A stretch of DNA of 5,048 nt from the NCBI GenBank assembly GCA_964496975.1, contig CAZCBN010000172.1:1-5048 (forward strand). The letters are read 5' to 3'. A program made the translations under genes and the position numbers. Positions 1 through 5,048 of this stretch are shown one piece after another. The stretch is from CAZCBN01 sp964496975 (lineage in GTDB: Bacteria > Planctomycetota > Phycisphaerae > Phycisphaerales > UBA1924). Each line of letters opens with the position of its first letter. Position 1 is the first letter of the stretch. A model generated the notes under the pieces. The model was not told where the DNA came from, ran no database searches, and saw nothing but the letters and a program-made list of their open reading frames with translations.

Positions 1-1460
1 CCCGGCGGGGCACCCGCGGGGGGGGGGCGAGGCGGGGGGGGGGGGGGTCGGCGTTGGCCGGGGCGGGTGGCGAGGGCGCCGTGGGGGGTGGCACCGGGGG
101 GGACGGGGGGGGTGTAGTCGATGCCGTAGGTGGGGCGCGGGGTGTACATGGAGGCGATCCACTCCGTGGCGCGGCGGAAGCGGATGTCCTGCTGGTCGCG
201 GAAGATGGGGCGCCAGCCGCGGCGTCCGCTGGTGGGGCCGGCCTGGGGGTGGGGGGTGGCGGTCTCGGAGCGGGGGAGGCCCATGTGGAGCAGGCGTGAC
301 TCGGCGGGGGCCTGGTAGTTGATGAGGGGCTCGCCGTCGGCGGTGCGGAAGCGGTCGAGGATGAGGAAGTTTGTGTAGACGCTGGTGTCGCGGTTTTGGC
401 GGGTGGTGTTGAGCCAGAGTCGGCCGGCCTCTTGCCCGCCGTGGCAGGAGGCGGAGGCGCAGGCCGTCATGAGCCAGCGGGCGTGGACCTCTTCGCGGAA
501 GAGGCGGAACGACTCCGGGTCTTCGTGGACGCGGACTTCGCCGTAGAGGTCGCGGGCCTGGAGGCGGAACATGAGATCCAGAACGGCGGCGGGGCGCTTT
601 CGGTGGAGGGCGTCGCGGCCCTCGGCGGTTTGGGGGAGGCGGGGGTCGGCGCCGTAGAGGTCGAGGAAGCGGGTGATGGTGGCCCGCGGGATCTCGAGGC
701 GCGGCGGGTCTTCGAGGTTGATCTCGAAGACGCGGATGAGGTTGACCTCGTCGGTGGTGAGAACGGGGAAGCCGCCGGAGCGGAGGCGGCGGCCGGGGGT
801 GCCGTCGCCGGGGGCGTCGGGGTTGGCGTCTGGATTGGCGTCGGGGTTTTCGGGCGGGGCGTCGCCGCGGCGGGCGGCGGTGCGGTCGATGAGCTCGATC
901 TGCTGGTTGAGCCAGATGAGCAGGCCGCGGGCCTCGGCGTGGTCGGCGTCGATGGCGAGGACGCCCTGCACCTCGGCGCGGGCGGTGCGGTAGGCGGCGT
1001 TGTCGCGGAGCCATTTGGCGAGCTCGACGCGGGCGACGAGGTCGCGGTCGTCGATGGCGGCGCGGCGTTCGCGGTAGCGTTCGAGCAGGGGGGGGAGGGT
1101 CTGCAGGTCGACGATGTCGGCGACATCGAAGGCGGTCTCGATGCCCTCGATGAGCAGGACGATGCGCTGGTCGTCCTCGTCGACCTGCACGCCCTGAGCA
1201 ATGCGGCCGTCGCGGAGGCGGAGGCGGACCTCGGGGCGGACGGCCTCGTCGGCGGGGCGGAGCTCGTCGGCGGGGCGGAGCTCGTTCGGGCCGTCGGGGG
1301 CCGAGGCGGCGGCGGGAAGATCGGTCGCGGCGGCCAGGAGCGCGAGGGCCGGGAGGGCGAGGGTGAGGAGGCGGGCGCCGAACTGGCTCCCAAACCGGGC
1401 ACCGGGTTGGGCACCGGACTGGCTACCGAACAGAGAACGATCGCGCACGCGGGTCAGCAT
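1..1460 (-). CDS. Probable exported protein with cytochrome c-like CX4CH domain; C-terminus outside window
   Basis: I do not recognise a named family. The reading frame is open from an in-frame TGA at 1638-1640 to the left edge, giving 486 residues from the ATG at 1458-1460 with no stop. Residues 1-30 form a long basic N-region with tetrapeptide repeats. Residues 31-45 are a hydrophobic core and AAASA (50-54) is a plausible signal peptidase site. Residues about 80-125 look like a small beta-rich domain (DGRIAQG, then alternating hydrophobics). Residues about 143-180 resemble a TPR-type helical pair (W150). An acidic NPDA repeat (205-216) acts as a linker. C334-x4-C339-H340 followed by GG is a non-canonical haem-c attachment motif, and M393 (HMGLP) is a candidate distal ligand. 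The final helix (TEWIASMY) leads into a proline-rich tail. Planctomycete exported proteins often carry such cytochrome modules, so a role in envelope redox is an inference. An in-frame ATG at 1542-1544 is possible, but it would lengthen the N-region by 28 residues. Neither start has a clear Shine-Dalgarno sequence. The gene follows the che terminator, so it is probably transcribed separately. Confidence 0.82.
   Translation of the reverse strand, partial: MLTRVRDRSLFGSQSGAQPGARFGSQFGARLLTLALPALALLAAATDLPAAASAPDGPNELRPADELRPADEAVRPEVRLRLRDGRIAQGVQVDEDDQRIVLLIEGIETAFDVADIVDLQTLPPLLERYRERRAAIDDRDLVARVELAKWLRDNAAYRTARAEVQGVLAIDADHAEARGLLIWLNQQIELIDRTAARRGDAPPENPDANPDANPDAPGDGTPGRRLRSGGFPVLTTDEVNLIRVFEINLEDPPRLEIPRATITRFLDLYGADPRLPQTAEGRDALHRKRPAAVLDLMFRLQARDLYGEVRVHEDPESFRLFREEVHARWLMTACASASCHGGQEAGRLWLNTTRQNRDTSVYTNFLILDRFRTADGEPLINYQAPAESRLLHMGLPRSETATPHPQAGPTSGRRGWRPIFRDQQDIRFRRATEWIASMYTPRPTYGIDYTPPVPPGATPHGALATRPGQRRPPPPPPRPPPAGAPP
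18..112 (+). repeat. G-homopolymer cluster (poly-C/proline codons on the coding strand)
   Basis: On the plus strand there are uninterrupted G runs at 18-27 (10), 34-47 (14), 83-88 (6), 96-102 (7) and 105-112 (8). On the minus strand they are read as proline codons in the tail of the exported protein. Runs this long are prone to polymerase slippage and to base-calling error, and closely spaced G tracts can form quadruplexes. The reading frame left of position 48 is therefore less certain than elsewhere. Confidence 0.9.
813..848 (-). repeat. Three 12-bp tandem repeats encoding Asn-Pro-Asp-Ala
   Basis: Units lie at 813-824, 825-836 and 837-848. The two outer copies are identical, and the middle copy differs from them at two positions. 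Read on the minus strand they encode NPDA three times, residues 205-216 of the exported protein, between its helical region and the cytochrome-like half. The length is a multiple of three, so gain or loss of units would keep the frame. Confidence 0.9.
1245..1280 (-). repeat. Perfect 18-bp tandem duplication encoding LRPADE twice
   Basis: The plus-strand unit ctcgtcggcggggcggag occurs twice without mismatch (1245-1262 and 1263-1280), and a partial copy (ctcgt) follows at 1281-1285. It encodes LRPADE at residues 61-66 and 67-72, just after the predicted signal peptide cleavage site. Identical codons in both copies point to a recent in-frame duplication. Confidence 0.92.
1371..1430 (-). repeat. 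Five degenerate 12-bp repeats encoding x-Gly-Ala/Ser-Gln/Arg
   Basis: Residues 11-30 of the exported protein read as five tetrapeptides, FGSQ, SGAQ, PGAR, FGSQ and FGAR. All have Gly second, Ala or Ser third and Gln or Arg fourth. The underlying DNA has a 12-base period. The array sits immediately before the hydrophobic core of the signal peptide. Confidence 0.8.
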
Positions 1461-1560
1461 GCGTGCTGATACGCGGGCGGTGGGCCCGGGGTGGCACGGC
1501 GTGGCGGGCGTTGGGTGAGAAGGGGGTTCGGGTCTGCTGGGCATCTGGCGGGCATTGTGC

Positions 1561-1598
1561 CAGAAAAGAAGAACGGGCCGCGCGGGGGGCGCGGCCCG
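1561..1598 (-). terminator. Rho-independent terminator of the cheA-cheX-cheY unit
   Basis: A perfect 10-bp inverted repeat (1574-1583 and 1589-1598) encloses a five-base loop at 1584-1588, and the stem is entirely G/C. On the minus strand the 3' side is followed directly by TTCTTCTTTTCTG (1573-1561), a pyrimidine/T-rich tract that stands out in this GC-rich region. It begins 39 bases after the cheY stop codon and points in the direction of che transcription. This asymmetry makes it a minus-strand terminator, not a bidirectional one. Confidence 0.88.
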
Positions 1599-1637
1599 GG
1601 TGGGTCTGGCGTTGGAGACGTGGGCCTGGGCGTCGGG

Positions 1638-2018
1638 TCAGGCGGCCTTGGTGGCCTGGAGCTTGGACATGGTCTCGGTGATGCGCTGGCTCAGGAGGTC
1701 TGGGGTGAAGGGCTTCACGACGTAGTTGTTGACGCCGGCCTTGATGGCCTCGATGACGCGGCCCTTCTCGGCCTCGGTGGTGACCATGATGAGCGGCGTG
1801 GTTCGGTTGGTCTTGCGGAAGGTCTTGACGAAGGTCAGGCCGTCCATCGTGGGCATGTTCCAGTCCACGAGGATGAGGTCGGGGTTGAACGCGCCGACCT
1901 TGGTCAGGGCGTCCTGTCCGTCGCAGGCCTCTTCGATCTCGGTGTATCCCAGTTGGCGCAGGACGGCCTTCTGGATGTTCCGCATGGTCTTGCTGTCGTC
2001 GACGAGCATCACCTTCAT
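1638..2018 (-). CDS. cheY: Chemotaxis response regulator CheY, single receiver domain
   Basis: The product is a 126-residue stand-alone receiver domain, the usual length for CheY. CheA phosphorylates such proteins on an aspartate, and they then bind the flagellar switch to change rotation. All key residues are present: acidic pair D7-D8 (VDDS), phosphoacceptor D52 (LVDWNMP), T80 (MVTTEA), switch aromatic Y99 and K102 (VVKPF). The spacing matches E. coli D12/D13, D57, T87, Y106 and K109. There is no output domain. The ATG at 2016-2018 is chosen because AGAGGA lies six bases upstream and the protein then begins directly with beta-strand 1 (MKVMLVDD). A longer in-frame version from 2159 would overlap cheX. 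The gene starts 26 bases after the cheX stop and is the last gene before the terminator. A single-domain regulator for another CheA-linked output, such as type IV pili, cannot be excluded. Confidence 0.96.
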   Translation of the reverse strand: MKVMLVDDSKTMRNIQKAVLRQLGYTEIEEACDGQDALTKVGAFNPDLILVDWNMPTMDGLTFVKTFRKTNRTTPLIMVTTEAEKGRVIEAIKAGVNNYVVKPFTPDLLSQRITETMSKLQATKAA

Positions 2019-2024
2019 GGTGTT

Positions 2025-2030
2025 TCCTCT
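2025..2030 (-). promoter_or_regulatory. Ribosome binding site of cheY
   Basis: The minus strand reads AGAGGA here, six bases before the ATG at 2018. It lies in the 26-base cheX-cheY gap and decides the start in favour of the 126-residue product over the longer open frame. Confidence 0.85.
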
Positions 2031-2044
2031 GCTTTCCCCGCGGC

Positions 2045-2551
2045 TTAGGCGGACGTCGTCTGGGCGGCGGTGCCGGAGGCGGCCGCGGCGTCTCCGTTGC
2101 GGGTGGCGATCTCCACGGCGAGGACGCCGCAGTCGGTGGTGCACGGGATGAGGACGCATGGGACGTCGCTCTGGCGGGCGATGGTGTGGCCCTTGCCGAT
2201 GACGACGCTGGGGCAGGAGATGCTGACCTGCCGGGTGTTGGGGAACAGGGCCTTGGCGGCGCCGCTCACCATGTTGACGAGCTCGCCGATGGCGTCGGCG
2301 AAGTCGGGGGATCCGGGCTCGATCTTCTCGCCGGTGAAGAGGGAGACGAGGGCGACGGCGGTGTCCTCGGGCATGCTGAGGACGACGCTTCCGACGACGT
2401 CTCCGCTCATGCCGATGATGCCGCTGACGTCGTGGACGGGGTCCCCCGACTTCTTGATGGTCGGCTCACCGATCTCGACCGGCAGCTGGAGCATCGTTCC
2501 GAAGACGCTCTGGATGCTGGTGATGAACGGGCTGATGTAGTTCGGGTCCAT
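2045..2551 (-). CDS. cheX: CheX-family CheY-P phosphatase
   Basis: The 168-residue product matches the CheX family, which hydrolyses phospho-CheY to reset the signal in organisms without CheZ. The CheC/CheX/FliY phosphatase motif E-x-x-N occurs once, as E90-L-V-N93 within the helix FADAIGELVNMVSGAAK. This is the CheX pattern, since CheC and FliY usually have two. The flanking strands also fit: SGIIGMSGDVVGSVVLSM (43-60), then the SCPSVVIGKG and VLIPCTTDCGVLAVEIA strands. The last 17 or so residues (from R151) are Ala/Thr-rich and probably disordered. The ATG at 2549-2551 has AGGAG eight bases upstream and starts with the family-typical MDPNYISPFI. The open frame extends upstream to a GTG at 2659, but that part is low-complexity and unlike CheX. 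The gene lies between cheA and cheY. CheX normally works as a dimer in the cytoplasm, and that is assumed here. Confidence 0.93.
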   Translation of the reverse strand: MDPNYISPFITSIQSVFGTMLQLPVEIGEPTIKKSGDPVHDVSGIIGMSGDVVGSVVLSMPEDTAVALVSLFTGEKIEPGSPDFADAIGELVNMVSGAAKALFPNTRQVSISCPSVVIGKGHTIARQSDVPCVLIPCTTDCGVLAVEIATRNGDAAAASGTAAQTTSA

Positions 2552-2559
2552 GCCGCGTG

Positions 2560-2564
2560 CTCCT
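2560..2564 (-). promoter_or_regulatory. Ribosome binding site of cheX
   Basis: The minus strand reads AGGAG eight bases before the ATG at 2551. It supports this start over the upstream in-frame GTG at 2659. Confidence 0.82.
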
Positions 2565-2604
2565 GGGCGCTCCCGGCGCCCCCTGCCCCCAGCCCCGGTG
2601 CATC

Positions 2605-2681
2605 CGGCGGCCCGCCCCGAACCGGGCGGCGACTGCGCGGGGGGGCGCGTCGCAGTCACTTCGGCTTGTCGGCGGCCCGCC
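2605..2681 (-). repeat. 12-bp direct repeat pair in the cheA-cheX gap
   Basis: The plus-strand sequence cggcggcccgcc occurs at 2605-2616 and again at 2670-2681, on either side of the hairpin at 2631-2657. Each copy contains a small palindrome (ggcgg-c-ccgcc). The gap is extremely GC-rich, so chance is a real alternative. Confidence 0.5.
2631..2657 (-). other. Hairpin in the cheA-cheX intergenic region
   Basis: A perfect 7-bp inverted repeat (gactgcg at 2631-2637, cgcagtc at 2651-2657) can extend by two more pairs if one base is bulged. It lies in the 131-base gap between the cheA stop and the cheX start. No T tract follows on either strand, so it is not a standard intrinsic terminator. It could stabilise or mark processing of the che mRNA, or reduce read-through into cheX and cheY. 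These roles are inference. Confidence 0.5.
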
Positions 2682-2682
2682 T

Positions 2683-5048
2683 TCAGGCGGCGCGTCGCAA
2701 GAGTTCCGCAACATCGACGATGAGGCTGACGCCGCCGTCATTTCGGACGGTGGCGCCGCTGACGGGGCCGGTCTTCTCGACGCCGTCGAGGGGTTTGATG
2801 ACGATTTCCTGCTGGCCGATGACGCCGCTGACGGTGAGACCGACGGTCTTCTGGCCGCTGGAGAGGACGAGGACGAGGGGCTCGGGGTTCTCCAGGGTGG
2901 GGGGGACGCCGAAGAGCTCGCCCGCGCTGAGGAGGGGGAGGACGGCGTTCCGGAGGCGGATGACCCGCTTCTCGATGATGCTGGAGACCTGCTCGGGCCT
3001 GGGCTTGACGATCTCGACGACGCTGTCGAGGGGGACGGCGTAGACCTCGTGCGCGACCTGGACCATCATGGCGGGCAGGATGGCGACGGTGAGCGGGATG
3101 GTGATCGTGAACTCGGTGCCCTTGCCGGGCTCGGAGTGCAGGGTGACGGCGCCCTTGAGCTTCTCGATGTTGGTGCGGACGACGTCCATGCCGACGCCGC
3201 GGCCGGAGAGGTCGCTGACGGCGCTGGCGGTGGAGAAGCCCGGGAGGAAGATGAATCGGTGCACCTCGGCGTCGGACATCGCGGCGACCTCGGCCTCGGT
3301 GACGAGGCCGCGCTCGATGGCCTTGGCGGCGATGCGGTCGCGGTGCAGGCCGCGGCCGTCGTCGCGGATGCGGATGGTGACGTGGCTGCCCTCGTGCGAG
3401 GCGGCGAGGGTGATGACGCCGGTCTCGTCCTTGCCGGAGGCGCGGCGTTCCTCGGGCGGCTCCAGGCCGTGGTCGGAGCTGTTCCGCATGATGTGGACGA
3501 GGGGGTCGCCCAGCTCTTCGATGACGGACTTGTCGACCTCGGTGTCGCCGCCGATGATCTCGAGGCGGATCTTCTTGCCGGTGCGCTGCGCGAGGTCGCG
3601 GATGAGCCTGGGGTACTTGCCGAAGATCTTGTCCAGCGGCTGCATGCGGGTGCGCATGACGGCGACCTGGATGTCGCTGGTGACCCGGTCGAGGCCGCCG
3701 CGGGCGAGCTCGAACTGCTCGGCGAGGACGCCGTCGATGGCGGTCTGGCGGCTCAGGCGCAGGGCCAGCTCACCGATGCGGTTCTTCTGAAGCACCAGCT
3801 CGCCGACGAGGTTCATGAGCGTTTCGAGCCGGCCCACCTCGACGCGGATGGTCTGCTCGGGCGCGTTGGCCCCGTTGGCGGCCTTGGCGCCGTCGGCGGG
3901 CTTGGTGTCCTTGGCGTCCTTGGTGTCCTTGGCGTCTTTGTGCTCGACGCCCGCGGCGACCGGCGCGGCGTCGGCGGGCTCGGGCGGGGAGCCGGGCGCG
4001 TCGGGCGCGGGCTCGCTTCGGGTGGGCGTGGCGCCGCCGGCGTGCTGGGCGGCCGGATGCGCCGGGGTGTGCGTCGCGGCGTGCTCGGCGTCGTTCACAG
4101 CGTCGCCGGCCGCGTCTTGGCCCGTGTTGCTCGAGGCGTCGGTGATGAGCGTGCCGTCGGCGCGGAGGGCTTCTTTCGCCGAGGCGCCGGCGGGCAGGGA
4201 CCAGGAGGCGTCGGCGCCCTCGCCGCGGGCCAGGGCGGCGAGGCGGCTCACGAGCGTCTCGGCGGGGGGCGTGAGGATCTCGAGGCGCTCAAGGGCCTCA
4301 CGCTGCTCGCGCAGCAGTTCCACGACGGCCGCCATGCGGGGCAGCATCTGACCGAGCGCGGCCTCGTCGGCGGACGCGGCGGCGCGGCCGGCGTCCAGCA
4401 GCGCCGAGGTGAGGGCGACGAGCGGGGGCACGTCGAAGAAGTTGACGGTGGCGGTAAGGTCGCGGCCGACGGTCTCGAGCTCGCCGCTGACGGCGGCCCG
4501 TTCGGACTCCTCGCCGAGCCGGTCGACGAGCTGCTGCACCTTCGCGAGCTGGTCGTCGAGGTCGGTGACGAAGTGGGGGAGAAGGTCGGCCTTGCCGACG
4601 TCAAGGACGAGCGGGGCGACGCGCGGGGCGCCGGGGCCGCGGGGGCTGCCCGCGCCGGGTGTCGCGGCGGCGGCCTCAGCCTCGGAGATGATGTCGGCGG
4701 CGCGGCTCGGCGCGGTCGGCTCGCTCCCCGCGACGCATACCGCGGCGAAGGCGGGGGTGATGGCGGCCGCGGCCGGGGTCGCGGCGCGGCCCTCGGCGAT
4801 GGCGGTGAGCGCGGCGATGAGCTCGGGCTGGGCCGCGGTCAGCTCGGTCTCGCCCGCGGAAAGCTCGCCGAACTGCACGCGGAGCAGGTCGACCGTCTTC
4901 AGCAGCAGGTCCATGGCCGCGCGGTCGATCTTCGCGGTGCCGCCTCGGGCGGCGTTGAGGGCGCTCTCGGCGGCGTGGGCGATGGCCACAAGATTCTTGA
5001 GCGAAAGGAACGAGGCGCTGCCCTTGATCGTGTGCAGGGCGCGGAAGA
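2683..5048 (-). CDS. cheA: Chemotaxis histidine kinase CheA; N-terminus outside window
   Basis: At least 787 residues are visible, numbered here from F at 5046-5044. CheA autophosphorylates on the HPt histidine under receptor control and passes the phosphate to CheY. The frame is open to the right edge. It begins inside HPt helix B, FRALHTIKGSASF, and the phosphorylatable His is residue 5 (codon 5034-5032). The GTG at 4989 is therefore internal, not the start. A second helical domain follows at about 145-257 and looks like a degenerate HPt. A low-complexity linker covers about 276-396. Dimerisation helices follow (VGRLETLMNLVGELVLQKNRI region, about 400-465). The HATPase domain has the N box (H518, R521-N522, D525-H526-G527), G1 box DDGRG (562-566), F box FLPGF (600-604), G2 box GRGVG (615-619) and GKGTEF (641-646). 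The CheW-like P5 domain fills about 657-787. I see no recognisable P2 CheY-binding domain. All ATP-site motifs are intact, so the kinase should be active. The gene leads the cheA-cheX-cheY unit, and its promoter is not in the window. Confidence 0.97.
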   Translation of the reverse strand, partial: FRALHTIKGSASFLSLKNLVAIAHAAESALNAARGGTAKIDRAAMDLLLKTVDLLRVQFGELSAGETELTAAQPELIAALTAIAEGRAATPAAAAITPAFAAVCVAGSEPTAPSRAADIISEAEAAAATPGAGSPRGPGAPRVAPLVLDVGKADLLPHFVTDLDDQLAKVQQLVDRLGEESERAAVSGELETVGRDLTATVNFFDVPPLVALTSALLDAGRAAASADEAALGQMLPRMAAVVELLREQREALERLEILTPPAETLVSRLAALARGEGADASWSLPAGASAKEALRADGTLITDASSNTGQDAAGDAVNDAEHAATHTPAHPAAQHAGGATPTRSEPAPDAPGSPPEPADAAPVAAGVEHKDAKDTKDAKDTKPADGAKAANGANAPEQTIRVEVGRLETLMNLVGELVLQKNRIGELALRLSRQTAIDGVLAEQFELARGGLDRVTSDIQVAVMRTRMQPLDKIFGKYPRLIRDLAQRTGKKIRLEIIGGDTEVDKSVIEELGDPLVHIMRNSSDHGLEPPEERRASGKDETGVITLAASHEGSHVTIRIRDDGRGLHRDRIAAKAIERGLVTEAEVAAMSDAEVHRFIFLPGFSTASAVSDLSGRGVGMDVVRTNIEKLKGAVTLHSEPGKGTEFTITIPLTVAILPAMMVQVAHEVYAVPLDSVVEIVKPRPEQVSSIIEKRVIRLRNAVLPLLSAGELFGVPPTLENPEPLVLVLSSGQKTVGLTVSGVIGQQEIVIKPLDGVEKTGPVSGATVRNDGGVSLIVDVAELLRRAA
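3902..3937 (-). repeat. Four 9-bp tandem repeats in the CheA linker (KDA/KDT)
   Basis: The plus-strand unit ttggYgtcY repeats four times without a gap (3902-3910, 3911-3919, 3920-3928, 3929-3937), alternating c and t at the fifth base. It encodes the alternating tripeptides of KDAKDTKDAKDTK, a charged stretch just before the dimerisation domain. Changes in copy number would keep the frame and would alter linker length. Confidence 0.9.

Noticed and set aside
467..1414. Minus-strand open frame of 315 codons, Ser/Pro/Arg-rich, starting at a GTG.
   Set aside because: It is a frame-shifted reading of the same gene. It has only low-complexity Ser/Pro/Arg/Thr composition and no motifs, while the frame from 1460 gives a coherent protein.
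396..1469. Long plus-strand open frame of 357 codons, Gly/Ala/Glu/Val-rich.
   Set aside because: It lies antisense to the exported protein gene and its composition is what reversed GC-rich codons give. The minus-strand frame instead shows a signal peptide, domain-like segments and a CX4CH motif.
1545..1565. Minus-strand CTGGCAC resembling the -24 element of a sigma-54 promoter upstream of the exported protein gene.
   Set aside because: The GG and a GC dinucleotide have the right spacing, but the -12 element reads CCGCC instead of TTGCA. In such GC-rich DNA this is too weak to call.
2019..2159. N-terminal extension of cheY to an upstream in-frame start at 2159.
   Set aside because: It would overlap cheX in another frame and adds an Arg/His-rich segment unlike any receiver domain. 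A good ribosome binding site sits before the ATG at 2018.
2631..2657. Hairpin between cheA and cheX as an intrinsic terminator.
   Set aside because: No T-rich tract follows the stem on either strand, unlike the clear terminator at 1561-1598.
2186..3043. Plus-strand open frame of 285 codons over cheX and the end of cheA.
   Set aside because: It is antisense to two clearly recognised genes and has no recognisable motif. It is open only because of the high GC content.
4987..4989. GTG at 4989 as the start of cheA.
   Set aside because: The frame continues upstream to the right edge and includes FRALHTIKG with the phosphorylatable histidine, so the true start is outside the window.

Overview
The window is very GC-rich, and every gene I can support lies on the minus strand. 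The best organism guess is a planctomycete-like bacterium, perhaps from the Phycisphaerae. This rests on the GC content, on the secreted protein with a CX4CH haem-type motif followed by Gly-Gly, and on the style of the chemotaxis proteins. It is an inference from style, not a proven placement. Other high-GC phyla such as Myxococcota remain possible.

Read along the minus strand (right to left), the window opens inside cheA (5048 to 2683). Its start lies beyond the right edge, but the phosphorylatable histidine of the HPt domain is still inside. A 131-base gap with a hairpin follows, then cheX (2551 to 2045), a 26-base gap, and cheY (2018 to 1638). About 40 bases after cheY there is a clear Rho-independent terminator (1598 to 1561), which ends the cheA-cheX-cheY unit. 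These three make a compact phosphorelay: the CheA kinase, the CheY response regulator and the CheX CheY-P phosphatase. No receptor, CheW, CheR or CheB is visible here. CheA carries an extra helical domain after the HPt domain that looks like a degenerate second HPt lacking the histidine, followed by a long low-complexity linker.

Downstream of the terminator a separate minus-strand gene runs from 1460 off the left edge. It has at least 486 codons. It encodes a probable exported protein with a long repeat-bearing N-region, a small beta-rich domain, a TPR-like helical stretch, a cytochrome c-like domain (C334-x4-C339-H340) and a proline-rich tail encoded by G/C homopolymers. No stop codon is reached, so its C-terminus is unknown. 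Its wobble positions are more strongly C-biased than those of the che genes.

The plus strand has many long open frames, but they are antisense shadows of these four genes. I see no tRNA, rRNA, CRISPR array, insertion sequence or attachment site. The items most worth a second look are the unrecognised CX4CH exported protein with its repeats and homopolymers, and the pseudo-HPt domain in CheA.
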